Source: Niveomyces insectorum RCEF 264 (taxonomy: Eukaryota > Ascomycota > Sordariomycetes > Hypocreales > Cordycipitaceae). Taken from it: DNA of 64,000 bases. The position numbers and the translations under genes are program-made. The notes beneath the pieces were generated by a model. It was given only the letters and a program-made list of their open reading frames with translations, had not been told where the DNA came from and did not search any database. The DNA lies in assembly GCA_001636815.1 (NCBI GenBank), contig AZHD01000014.1, forward strand, positions 690,229 through 754,228, in the 5' to 3' direction. Shown one piece after another: positions 1 to 12,600 of the stretch (its first letter is position 1; every line of letters begins with the position of its first letter).

Positions 1-3000
1 TTCTTTCTTTTCTCGTATTCTGTTTCTCTCGGTCTATTCAACTCCTGCCGGGAAGGACGTGGAAGTTGCTCCATAAAGCAAGAGCAGAATTAGATAAAAT
101 AAAACGCGAAATGCGTTCAACCACCCCCTACGTCGTCTAAACCGGTTTAAATCAGAGACAGACCATCGTCCAGACGCAGAAACACACACCCACTCACTCA
201 CTCACCCTCCCTCTTTCTCTGAGAGAGATGGGCAACGATCACATCACATCGCCGAGCCTACGCTTTTGCCGTGCAGCTTGGCCCTCTTTTTTTTTGTTCA
301 CCCTAAACCCCATACGAACGCCCGGCCACCATCCTGTGCTGATCGCTGGATTTGCACAACCGCCTCCTCCACTTTGATTTCATTGGCTGAGATACCGTTA
401 CTTTGCCGACGGGCTCTGTTTTTTGGCTTTGTCGCGGGGAAACAAGAGAGAATCCATATATAAACGGAATAAGAGACGAGAATAGTCTCGTTGGAGGCGT
501 CTCGTCCTCGAAAGGGAACGGTCTCCAAGCACGGAATTTACTGGGGATTTAGAAATTGCCCAATAAAGAAACGTAATGAATTAAAACGACGAAAGACGAT
601 GTCGTGAGAAACCCTACATAAAAGCATAAAATGAAAATGAAACCTGGAAAGGCCGAGGCCGAACTAAGACAAACCGAGAAAAAAGAAACGTACTTTGATA
701 ATACACAAAATTTTATCTACCTCAACTCTTTCCGCCCTCGTCTCCTCTTTTTTACGTCCCTGCCATGGCCATACGCACCAGCTCTACGCCAGGTACGGGT
801 TACGATTCAGGCACGGGCGGGAGACTACGGCGGACGCCATTCGCAAGAACGAAAGAAATAGGAGACAATGGAGAGGGAGAAGGGAGGACGCGCGAGGTGG
901 AGTGGAATGAGGATCGCTTTTCTGACCACCGGTCGACCCTTACCTCCCGTGGGCGCGAGCAAGTGGGCGCGCGCACACGCGTGCGCGGCGGTTCCTGACT
1001 GTGTCTGACCGGGCAGCCGAACGATTGTCGTTCCTTTGCCGTAGGTATGTATTAGTATGTAAGTCGTAGACAAACGAAACCTGCCACAGGGTCCGTCCCC
1101 ACCCCGAAGCCGGGAAAACCGGGGAAGAGGATAGGCACTGGTTCATTGATCAGACGAGAGCAAGATGCGAGGGATGGATTACGGCAGGTTCTAATTACAT
1201 ACAAAGCCAAAAAAAGGCACAGCAAAAAAGATGAGCAAGAGTTCACGACGTACATCCTACTGCAGAGCGAATGCAACAACACACGACCTTGCATCGTGGA
1301 GACAAGCGGACCGACGGACACAGAAAATAAAACAGCTTGCCAGGAAACAAACAACGGCCCCCATTTTCACTCGGTCATGACGGGGATGTTGTCGGGTCAG
1401 CAAACGAAGCCGGCTTGACAAACACAAGCAAGAAAAGAAACAGAGAATAAAAGGCACGGCTGAAAGAGAGACTGGGGAGGGGGAGCAGATGTACGGGAAG
1501 TAGGGAAGGACTACGACATACATACAGCAGGTATAGAGAAAGACCGAAAAAAGACAAAAAAAAAGACGAAGCGAGGAGGGGCGTGCCGTCTTTCGAGCTG
1601 CGCGTCTAACAAGGCCGTGGTGTGGTTCTATCTGCCCCGTCTGTGTTTGCTTTAGTACAGGTCATTGTCTTTCCCTTTTTGAACCTGTTGTGTGTGAATC
1701 CGTTTAGCGTTGCTGGTGTGTGGGCTCCTCTTTTTTTTTCTTTTCTTTTTCCTTTCTGTCTCTCTCCGTACATCGTCGTGTATTTTCTATTTTATTTTTC
1801 TTTGCCTCCAACTGGCCAAGCTACTAGCCTCCTCCTCCCACCACCCTCCCGATTAACACCGCGTCCGGTGCGTCCTTGCTGCTGCTGCCACTGCCAACGG
1901 CCAGCCCGTCTGATTTTATTTGTCTTCTTTTTTCTAAGCTGTCCAACGCAAAGCTAGTAGATTTCGTTTCTCTGTATGTCTTTTTACGTATTGTATTATC
2001 CGTACATCAACCCCCATCCCCACATATATACGTATGTATAGGATGTATTACACCCCCCTCTCCCATCGTCTACCCCCAAAGCACTACGAGATGTATCTCC
2101 ATTCTTGTAGGTGTGTACTTGCCATCTACCAAAGGGTGAAGCATGCCCTGAAGCGGCTCTTCGCTGTGCTGCTCCATGGTCCTCGTTGTCACTGCTTTCT
2201 CCCCCCTCCCTTTCCTCGCACGTTCGTGCCCCAAGGACTGCTGGTTCGTCTCTACTTTTCCTACTGTTCTAGCCTGGCTCCACGCCAGATCGACCAGGTA
2301 CTATGCAAGAGCCGCCGCCAAGTACTAGGATGTAGTTGTAGCACGTTATGGGGTTTCGCTCCCCCCTCTCCAAGGGCGAAAAAAAAGAAACATTGAAGCA
2401 GGTCAGATTGGATGCTTCGATCATAGGGTACTTTCCTGCAGTGTTAGACAAGATGCAGACAAAAAAGGGAAGGGAAAGACAGACAGAATTAAAAAAAAAG
2501 AAAGAAAGAGGAAAGAACAAACTAAAAGCAAAAGTAAGAGGAAAAGAAAAAAAAGAAAAATAGAAAAAATAGAGACAGACGAAAAAAAAAGAGCAACACC
2601 ACCCATGACACCTTCTTGTCCTTTCCTTCCGTTCTTTGACCACTACATATTCTTTGTTTTGTATAACTACCTTCTTCCTCCCTCCCTCCTGTGCCTTTTT
2701 TTCTTCTTTCCATTCTTTCTCATCATCATCCATCTTCCATTCTTTCCCTTTTCAATCTCTCCTTTCGTCTTCATCCCCATATCCCTTCGTCACGGAATCT
2801 TCCTGCAACTTGTCCTTGTCCCTTTTCCCCTTTGCCCTTTTTTCACTTAATACATACTTCCTTCCTTTGTTCATTCTTGGTTGGAGAGACCCGCCTTTAC
2901 TCTTTCCTTCCTTCAATTCATCTATTCGTTTTGTGTTTTTTTTTTTTTTTTGGCAGAAGAAGTGGCATATCCTTCACCGTAACCACTGCCGTCGTTGTCT

Positions 3001-3043
3001 TCTTAATTATTTATTTTAAAAAGGTGTCCTTTGGTTGCTCACG
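1..3043. other. gene-free leader/regulatory region upstream of the zinc-finger gene
   Basis: No reading frame here looks like a conserved protein; the open frames are short, low in complexity and open on both strands. The plus strand is pyrimidine-rich at 1,620-2,340 and 2,605-2,960, with a purine-rich block between them at about 2,380-2,600. CT-rich DNA directly before the start codon is common in fungal promoters and 5' UTRs. A 12-bp perfect palindrome, TAAACCGGTTTA, lies at 138-149. The likely role is the promoter and long leader of the transcription-factor gene at 3,044, an inference from position alone. Confidence 0.5.
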
Positions 3044-4782
3044 ATGGACATGAAATTGAACGACTACCCGCCGACCTCCTATGCGGACGTCTCGGCGGCG
3101 CAGACGGCTGCCCACAATGAGAGCTTTTCCTCGGCCTCGTCGGGTCCGTCGTCCGCCCACTACGACCCGTTCACGCCCGTGTCCGGTCGGTCGACACCCT
3201 CGTCGAGCCAGCGCATGAGCTCCGTGGGCTCGGTCGACTTTGACGCGGCCATGAAGGCGGCCTCTGTGGGCTCTTTCTCGGGAGTCCCGCTCGACCTGAC
3301 CACGCCGCCTCCGTCCGCCACGGTCCCCTTTTTCAACCTGAGCATGTCGTCTGACTCGGGCCATGCTTCTGCGGCTGCGGCTGCGGCGGCGGCCGTCTCC
3401 GTGTCCATGTCGGGCATGGTGGCTGGCGCCCCCACCACCTCCGGGCCGGACATGACCACCGGCTACTTCTCGTCGTCCAGCTTCCCGCACACTTCGTCTC
3501 TTCCCGCACAGCCGCCTGCGACGCCCAATCGTCACAACAGCTTCGCCAGCCAGAGCGCGATGCCCAGCCCGACGAGCCCGACGCATATGTTGTCGTCGTC
3601 GTACCCCTCGTCTGTGTCCTCGATGCCCTCCATGACGTCCATGTCGTCTGTGGGTTCGTCTGTCTCTTCCCAGCAGCACCAGCACCAGCACCAGCACCAG
3701 CAAAATATGATGTGCGGCCCGGGAAACCCGGATGCCTATCCCTTCGCGGACATGCACCACGGCAAGCAGCAGCAGCAGCAGAACCAATATCACTACCAAC
3801 AACAACAACAACACCAGCACCAAACGCCCCACCAGCAACAGCACCTGCAGTCGTACTCGCTGCGTCCGCAGCACCCGTCGCCGCCGTATGGATTCCCGAC
3901 GCCGCCGCCTACGCAAGGCTTGCAGAACGAGTGCGGCGACATCTCGCCGTCCGAGTTCTACTGGCAGCACCGCACCGACAGCCCACCCATTTCGACCTTC
4001 TTCGACGAGCGGCCCACGCTGCCGCCGCCGCCGCCTTCGGCCACGCTCCGTTCGTCCGTTGTCAAGCGCGAATTTCTCGAGGACTTCTCCTCGCCGGTGG
4101 AGAACGACGGCAGCGAATTCCGGCGGTTCTCGACGGTTTCCTCGTCGGGCGGCTCCCCCTCGTACGGCAGCACCGCCACGCCCACGCCGCCGTCCCGTCG
4201 CCGCCTGTTTGTGGACAATGCCCAGCTAAAGTCAGCCGCCCTGCAGCGCCACTTGGGTGTCCCTCATGGCTCTGGCGGCCGCCGCTATGGAAACGACGGC
4301 AGTGGTGGTAACACCGCCACCAACAGCGCCGCCAACAACAGCGACGACGGGAGCGACTCGCCATACTTGGGTGGCCATATTATTACGCGCAACGGCATTC
4401 AGGTCTCCAAGGTGGCCTCGGGCGCTTTCAAATGCATCGTGAAGAACTGTCCGTCGCGGCCGTTCAAGCGATCGGAGCACCTGAAGCGCCACGTCACAAC
4501 GTACGTTTTTTTTTTCTTAAGTCTTTTGTTTTTTACACTGCAACAAACAACAGACTAACACAAACCAGTCATCATGACAACAAAGACGCTTTCCCGTGCG
4601 AATTCTGTGGCCGTGTTTTCAACCGCAAAGACAACTGGCGCTCACACCTCAAGCTGCATACCGTGGCCCGCGGCAAAAACGCCCGGACCGATTACTTCCC
4701 CAAGGCAGTGCGGGTGTTTGACGAGGAAATGCGCAAAGTCAGCAAATGCCGGCCACGGAAAGAAAAGGGATACGCTATGTAA
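3044..4782 (+). CDS. C2H2 zinc-finger transcription factor (developmental-regulator type)
   Basis: Two exons (3,044-4,500 and 4,569-4,782; intron with GTACGT donor and CTAAC branch site) give 556 aa. The ATG at 3,044 has A at -3 and G at +4. The N-terminal 450 residues are Ser/Pro/Gln/His-rich and disordered, with His-Gln runs near residues 210-280, typical of an activation region. Two C2H2 fingers close the protein: the first (about 463-488) is C-x4-C followed by KRSEHLKRH, the second (about 496-517) is C-x2-C-x12-H-x3-H with FNRKDNWRSHLKLH. The intron falls exactly between the fingers. The C-terminal paired-finger layout resembles fungal conidiation regulators (FlbC/BrlA-type), but I cannot assign an ortholog. 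Nuclear DNA-binding function is well supported; target pathway is inference. Its isolation in about 14 kb of gene-free DNA fits a gene under complex control. Confidence 0.88.
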
Positions 4783-6790
4783 CCAAACTACGTTGTCTTT
4801 TTTTTTCTTTTCTTTTTCCTTTCCAGTTTTTTATCCACTTTTTTTCACGTTCTCCTTCATTGTCGACAAAACTTTCATCCTTTGCGTTTTGAGTTTTATG
4901 GGTTGGCGCTTGGTTTTAATGGGCGTTTTTGAACAAGCTGTTTGGGGCAAAGTACATACCACAAGGGGCCCAATTTTGGTTTAATGCGTGGTATATTATT
5001 GTTTTTTTTTTTTTTTTTTGCAACTGTTTATTCTTTGGATTGGGACTTGTATAATTTTGGGTTACGAACTGTTACGCTATACGTTTCTGGCAGGTTACGG
5101 TTGCCCTTCGCGGAGGGATTAAGGGAGAAAGAAAAAAAAAAGTACCTTGCAAAAGGAAAGCCCCAAGGGAAAAACATCAAAAGAGGGGGGACGAAATACG
5201 AACAAAGAAGAAGTATACTTGGGGGGGAAGGATTATGGTATGCCTGCTACCTTGTACATTAGATGCGAATGGACGGCCATTTTTGATTCAAAATCCATAG
5301 GAATACATCTTTACGGGAGTTGACAACAATTCAATGATAGCGAGGGAAAATAAATTACCCCCAGACAACATGCAAAGCAACCAGAATAAGAAATACGCAA
5401 AAGGTACTTCGTACATAGAGAGGCAATGCATGATGGTGACGGTATATGGCCTGACACGGTCGGGGAGGTTAGGGTCATTTTTCTTTTACCGTTTATTTTT
5501 CGTCTGTTACGTCTTCTCGCGGTGGTCTGTATAAGTTCACTCGCCTCTTCCAGAGTGGTCGCGGGCGACATGACAGAGCAGAGTTTTTGCGAAATTTCGT
5601 CATGGCCGTTTCGTGCAAGAGACGCCTTATTTTTTCGCTGGGCGTTTAGCGAGTGATGTTTTTGTTGGTTCTTATTTTATTTTATTTTTGTCTTGTCATT
5701 TTTTTCTGTTGGGCTTCTAAGGTTGGACCACTCGCTATGCAGTCGATCCTTTGTTTGTTTTGTTTTGTTTTTTTTTTGGAATAAGAAGTGTCCGCTCGGC
5801 CCCGGGAGGAACGCCGTATGTACGGATTAAGACTTTTTCGTTTTGCTCCTACAGAGTGTTATGGTGGAAATTATTCCACCCGTGGACGGTTCTGTTGCGG
5901 CACGACGTAGTTGTAAAGCCAGACGCAAAAACGAAAGAGCACACGGTACGGCGTCATGGACAATCATCACGTCTAACATGCAAAGATGGAGGAACAACAG
6001 ACAAAACTAAAAGCCAAAAGAAAATCAAAAAATCAAAACTCGGCTCTACTTGCTCTAGAACGGTCTAGCATACTCATGCCTGCCATCGCCACCACCCCAT
6101 GTCCTAGTTCCGGGCAATATCAAGAGCAAAAGAACGAAGAGCGGAGAGCATTGACCACCACCCTTTGACATGGCTGGGAGGGGAAAAAAGACTGTTGTTG
6201 CAAGCCCACAATTTCATATGTCGATCCCTCGTCCTTCTGTTTTTTTGTTTACGGACTGCGGAGTGCCCGCTGCTTGGTTGTGAATCGCTCCACTTGTCCA
6301 GTCACCTATATCTGGGTTTTGTCGTCTTTTGTCTCACCTGTCAACGCGTCCGCCAGCCTAGTAGATATGTCTGACCTGCCGCCTATGGGGGCCCTTTTTC
6401 TGTGAGACATCATGACCGCGAGACACGCCGTGATGAGCACACAAAGCTCCCCTCTCAAATTCAATCCCCTCCTCTCAAAAAACTTGTCCCTCATTGCCCC
6501 TTTTTCCCTTACCCCTGCCTCTCAATTTTTGGGGGGGGGAAGGGTTTCAACTCGACCCCATCTCGGCCTCGGCAGTGATGAACCTCGTACCTTTACGCCC
6601 CTTTTTTTGCTTTCTTTTTCAGAGGAGAGAGAGAGACATACAGCGACGATCGCCTATTTCCTTGGCCTTGGAATAAGCGCGACCGCCAAGAGCATATTTT
6701 TCTTGCTGGGCCGGTTGTACGTACTGTTTCGCCTCACAAGGTTGTTCGTCTTGTATGCAGAAAGCACGCACTGCTCACAGCTTTTTCTTT

Positions 6791-6799
6791 TACGGAGTA
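6791..6799 (+). repeat. dispersed 9-mer TACGGAGTA, copy 1
   Basis: Exact TACGGAGTA, extended to TACGGAGTAC. It is one of six exact intergenic copies in the window (others at 9,121, 9,662, 32,466, 40,196 and 40,717). Confidence 0.6.
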
Positions 6800-7005
6800 C
6801 GCTGGGGCGAATGTCTCTCGGTGGCCTACGTCGTAGCCATCGGACCGCACTTCGCACCCATCATGCCGGCTCCAACAGAAACGCCACCACCTCGAAACGC
6901 CTCTTTCTGTTGGTTCCCGACAGCTTGAACCTCTTTTTGTGTTCACCTTCTGACCGTGTTTTGTCTTGCCCCTTCACCTGGGAAACCGCCCCAGCATTAT
7001 TTCAT

Positions 7006-7030
7006 ATTTTATTTTATTTTATTTTATTTT
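7006..7030 (+). repeat. (ATTTT)5 microsatellite
   Basis: Five perfect tandem ATTTT units read directly in non-coding DNA. Confidence 0.9.
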
Positions 7031-9120
7031 TTCCTTAGGTGTGACTCGGTCTCGTATCTCGTTTGCTTCTTTCTCTTGGTCACCCTTCGTCTTGTCCGTT
7101 CCCCCTCTTCCTTCTTACTCACCTTTATCTCGCGGAGATCGTTCTCTTCTGGGGTTCCTTGGCTCCTGGATGGGTGCCCCCTATCTCGTGTGCACGTCGC
7201 TGGCTGCTCATTGGCTTCGTCGGCTTTGCACCTTTTTGGCGTTACTTTTCTCGCGTCCTGTGCCCTTTTTGCCCCTGGTTTTTCTTTCTTTCTTTTCTTT
7301 CTTACACTTCTCTTGGCCCCCTTGACCTCCTACTTCTTCCCCCCCCCTCTTCTTCTTTGTCTCTCTCTCTCTCCCCGCAGCTTGGGAGTAGATAGATAGC
7401 TCCTTATCAGGATAGAAGTGACGTCTCTCGTCCATCGCGCGATCCCCATCTGTTTTGTGTTTTCCCCGGTCCCTCGCTCCCTAATCCGTGGCCCCTTATT
7501 GGCATGTTGTACGGTGTTCGGTGGACGCTAAACGAACATCATCTTGTCCCCCGCACAGTCTGTCGATCTTGTGACTTTTTTGTGTTTGTTGCTATGTCTT
7601 TCTGGAGAAAAGCGCCGTGTTATCCTTTTCCACCAGACAGTTGCCAAGGAATAGGTGAATAGACAAGGTTTGCTCTCTCCTCCCCCCCTTCCTTTTTCCC
7701 CCACGCCTGCCTGAGAAACATATCGACACATCTATGGTGGCTCGTTGTTGTTGTACGATTCTAATTGGATCGCTCTGACGTATCTTGGTCATCCAATCGA
7801 TCTCGGCACTGGAGTGAGCAGCTGGGGCCGTTGCCATTTACATACTCTGTACTCTGTCTACCGTAATAAAGCGATTAGAAACGGGCAAAATGTGCTTTCC
7901 AGTCCTCCTTCAGAGTAATACATACTACGTCGTACCTTTACACCCATTATGGAGCCAATGGTGCCAAGCGACTATTGGGCCCAAGTGCCGTCGTCGTACT
8001 TTTCATGGTTGTACTCGTTTATTGTATGCAACCTTGGCAACCGCTTCTCGATCCCAATCGGACGAATTGCATCTGTTTCTCTTTTTGGTTTCTGAGCCAA
8101 GAGCCTGGAAGAGGAAAGGCCCCGTTTTGCTTCCCACCCTCTATTTTTTGTTTAACTGGGGGCCCTGTGTATCTGGCCAATACGACGGCTTGATTCCTTA
8201 AGGTTTCTTAGCTACGGGGGGTGGAAATGGAAAAATACAACATGGCTTGAAAGAGGGGACAGATCCTTTTGCTTTCTGTTACTGTTCGTCTGCTTCCACT
8301 CCGTATCCCGTTTTGCAAGTCGTCATCATCGACAGTAGCGGCCACGAATATGAGAAGCGTTCTCCTCTCTGTGGCGTCTTGTGGCTTACTATATGTATCT
8401 TGCGGTATATCCAACGCCACAAAATGCGTGGCGGGCAGTTCGGCCAAGCCGGGGAGAGTTGATGGTGTCGTGCTGCATTGGCAATGTAAAAGGTTATCCG
8501 TGGACTCGACGGTATCATCCATTGTTCTGCGTATACGATATACGACATACGCTCACACAACCTGGAGCGCGTCATATGTGGCCTGCATGCCAGAACTGTG
8601 TCCAGGAACCGAGTTCCGGATGGCCCGCCGCCGTGTCTGTCTGATTTTGTTGTGCTCCATGCAGCTGCAGGATGCATAGGAACTATGCTAGTGCAGTTGT
8701 ATGTGTGTGTGTACCTGCACAAGCACCAGGACAAACCCGGTTGCCTGACGCAAAAGCATGATAGAAACCAGTACATACAGAGTACGGAGCACACCCAAAC
8801 GAGGTCAACGAGGGAAAGAGAAAACTGCCGTAGCGGGGGCCCACGAAGCAACCTGCCATCGTCCACACATGACATCTTACATGGAGATGCAGTTGTACTC
8901 CCTATGTACATGCTGCGACTCTGTTTAGCGCAGGCCCACATCGAAAGCTGAACTTTGGTGATGCTTGTCACCGACCCACCCTCCGTGCCCACGGAAGCTA
9001 CACGTCGTATCCGCGGCCCTCCCCCCCCCGGTCTGCCACCTCCTTCCCCTCCATCCTTCTGCTTGTAAGCTCAATAAAGCTCAATAGCTGCGGCACGCCG
9101 TGCTCCGTCGTGGTCGTGCA

Positions 9121-9129
9121 TACGGAGTA
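9121..9129 (+). repeat. dispersed 9-mer TACGGAGTA, copy 2
   Basis: Exact copy followed by CGGAC; a related TACGGAGCA lies about 110 bp downstream at 9,231. Confidence 0.6.
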
Positions 9130-9661
9130 CGGACGCATTTGGCCGCAGACGCAGCTGGCTTCCCACTGTGTTCTTATCCTTTCCCTTTTCTTATTGCATC
9201 TTCGAAGTGCATCGTAGTAAGCCCGAGATCTACGGAGCAGTCATGGACTTACGGTGAGCATTCTTGCAGAGATAGCATCCTGCAAAAAATAAAAATAAAA
9301 ATAAAAACTACCGCGATCAACGGCACGGCGTAGAATATACCGGAGTTACGTAGCTTCATCGGTTGGGCGCATATGCATGACGTGTGCAAGATCAACGAGG
9401 TTGAGTCAAGCCAATCTTGTCGAGGCATGAAAGATAAAACTACCAACAAAATAGCAAATGAATAATTGAATAAATAAATAAATAAATGAACAAATGAACG
9501 AACCAAACCCAACAAGAGGTGGATGACAGCTGCTCAACAGCAGCAAAAAGCTAAAACTGTGTCTCATGATGCGCGTCGTTTTTTTTTAAACGATTTGTCA
9601 ATTTCTTTATGTGGTGAACGCAAAACGAAACAAAGGGTCTACATCGCGTCACGGTACGATG

Positions 9662-9670
9662 TACTCCGTA
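9662..9670 (-). repeat. dispersed 9-mer TACGGAGTA, copy 3 (inverted)
   Basis: Plus strand reads TACTCCGTA, the exact reverse complement. Near matches occur at 10,433 (CACGGAGTA) and 14,782 (GCGGAGTAC). Confidence 0.6.
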
Positions 9671-12600
9671 TATGGCTTGGAGTCTACTGTCATCCCACCC
9701 CTCGCGCACCATCCCGACGCAAACCGCAGGGACCGGGAAAGAAAATGGCAAAGAGATGCTGTCGTAAGCCAAGAAGGGGCACTCTGTCTCGTCATCCTCT
9801 GAGGTTTGAATGCCAAAAAACCCTGGTTGCTGATGGCATCGTTTTACGAGAAAGGCGAAAAAAGACAACAACAAAAAGAAATAAAAAAAGACCAGCCAAC
9901 AAACCAACATCCTAGACGCTAATCGAAGAGATAAACAAGAGGCACTAAAATGATCTGCGCGATAGCGTAGCACGAAAGACGTACGAAGCAGCTGTAGTCG
10001 TATTCGTATGGCGTTTTTTACAAGTGCATCGGACTCTTCGACATCCGAAGAGAGAAGCCCATGGCAAGCAAGGTTAACTAATTGCACTTTAGGGAAAAGT
10101 GCGCGGCGTGCCCGTGCGAATCAGAGAACCGAGAAATTGTATTTTACGTAGACAGAGTACAATAGTAAGAGAGAGAAGACAATAAAAAATAAGAGAAAAA
10201 TAATATAAATAATAAAAAAAAAACCAAAAAAAGAAAGAAAGTAAGAAAAGACAAAACTGGAAAGAAAAAGAAAAGAAAAAAGCAAAATCAATATTATGTC
10301 GTTTGCCTACCACGACAGCAAACTTGCAAATCGTCTTGCTGGTTAAACGAGTGTGCAGCTGCAGCCTGCAAGCCAAATATGTAGAGTGCTGTTTTCTTTG
10401 CTTTTTTCATGCTGTTTTTCTGCTGATGTACTCACGGAGTATTGCATTTTTTTTTCGTCCTAGGATGGTCAGGTCACGCAGCAATACGATGCCTCTTTTT
10501 CTTTCCTTTTTCCGCTTTGTCAAGTGTGCGATTTTATTTTTCCTTTTTTTTCTTTGTCTGCCTTTGTTACTTTTTTTTTCTATTTTTTTTGCTCGTCATT
10601 CCATCACCACAAAACACCACACGCCAAAGTGCGTTCATTCTACGTCGGTTTTTATTTTAAAAAATTCTGTCCGAAAGCTGATCTAAATCCTTCCTCGCCC
10701 CAAGGTCCTTTATGCAAACTCATCAGAGTGTTTCGTCGACCCCATCACAAGGTACAAAATGAATGACAACACAAAGCAAACGTGCCGACTAAGCCCACAC
10801 CCGACAATTCGTCCGCGCATTACGGCGAAAATACAACGCCTCCCGCCATCTACGCTCCACGACACTTACTGTAGCCCATGATCTTTTTTTTCTTGTATTT
10901 TTCATACTACGTAATCACAATAGGAAAATTTTTATGCGATCATACAGTGGGTAGCTTTTGCAACCTCGGTAATGAGAATGCCTCTGCTTTCCACTGTCGC
11001 CCCCCTTGGCAGCAGAACAGGCCGCCGGAGAGAAGGACGCAATATGCCCCAGTTGAGTTGCCTCCGGGTATGCGGAGGACACCGTATGGAGGACCCCATC
11101 TCGGTAAAACTGCGGGTCTGCAACTACATGGTATCCCGGCACGCCCGTGCCAGTATATACGTGGGTCTCTGAGGCACGTAGCCAGAGAATGAGATAATAC
11201 GGACGACAGCGCGAGGAACAACTACGAACCAGGGAAAATGGATGAAAGATTGTAATAGACGAGTCATTTTTTTGTGAAAAAACCAGAAAAAAAAACCCTT
11301 GGCGACGCCGGCCAGGCCGAGCGAAGGCTTCAGGGAACAACTTAACAATAGCCATTCTGCACCAAAATGCAAGGGCCCAAAAAAAGGGTCTTGTTCCAAG
11401 CCCTTGCCTGGCGAGAACGGGACTGTGGTGACAACTGACAGCCTGGTCGCCCTTCTCGAACCCTCTGCTCCTCTCGCTTGATCAACTAACCGAGACAGAA
11501 GACGGGAGAACAAAGGCCTTCGGAGGGTTTGCTACATCTCCGCTTTCTTATTTTTTTTTTCTTGAAGAAAAAGGGTAAATTTAGGACCCTGGATGTTGTT
11601 TTTTTGCTTTTTCGTGTCGGTGTCGGCCACGTCGCATGCATTATTGCATTTTTGTGGCTTGTCGGTCTTCGCGAGACCGCCAAGTTGACTCAAAAGGCAG
11701 CGTTTGAAAAGAAAAAAGAATGTACGAATGTGTCGGCGTGCATGGTAACGGTAGAGACCCCATGTACCTCCAGCGACGTAAGGCAAAAAACAATTGCAAG
11801 ATGTGAACATATTCGCGCTCCTCAGTCCGGGAGGGGGGCCCAACAACGCAACCTCCAAGTCGAAATCGCGCTGCCATTCTGAAAACGGCCAGTTTTGTGT
11901 TTCATGGGATTTTGCGTGATCTTTCATTGTTGTGTTTGAGCCGTAAAGATGGCATCCCCATGTTTCGGAATGTGTTCGCCGCGTTGGTTGCAATAACGAG
12001 AGTGGCCCCCCGAGGTGGAGGAGGGATTCGGGCTCGGTCATAACACACACGCGCAAGGCTCTGTCCTACAAGCTGCTGTTTTTGCTTTGCAAAGGCCGCT
12101 TGCGTTGGCCCTAGCGGAGAGACAATGACAAACAACAAAGAACAACCCATAAGATCGTCTGTGTCGGCATTGTTTGTTTGTGTTCTTCTGCAATAGGTTA
12201 GTTTTTGCGCGCTTTGTGTTGGCTTTGGAGATTTTGCTTTTTTGAAAACTCTCACTCTGTGCTGCGGATATATTGTCTTGGGCTTACTGTATGCATGCAC
12301 CCTTCGTGTAAGAAGCCGGCACCGACGAATAGTTTTCCATTTTTCTTCTTCCGTCGTTCTTTTGGTCAAATATCAGCCATGCTAGAACGCTGTCAAATAT
12401 CTCGGCGCTGCATGCATGCATCAATGCCAAGCAAGATGGTCCCCTGTCCCGCAAACGACTCCGCCGCCAGACTGACAAGAAGTGTGACAGGGACCAGCGG
12501 GTCTCTCCCGTGGATGCGGATGGTAACACATAAAAATAGAAATGCAGTTGCGTTGCATCCGGCTGCTGCTGCTAGATGAGACAAGCATCGGACGGACGAA

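Noticed and set aside
3011..3970. 319-aa minus-strand frame
   Set aside because: Antisense of the zinc-finger gene; Arg/Val repeats come from codon complementarity.
8279..8992. 237-aa minus-strand frame
   Set aside because: Cys/Ser/Trp-rich random composition, overlaps open plus frames, no family resemblance.
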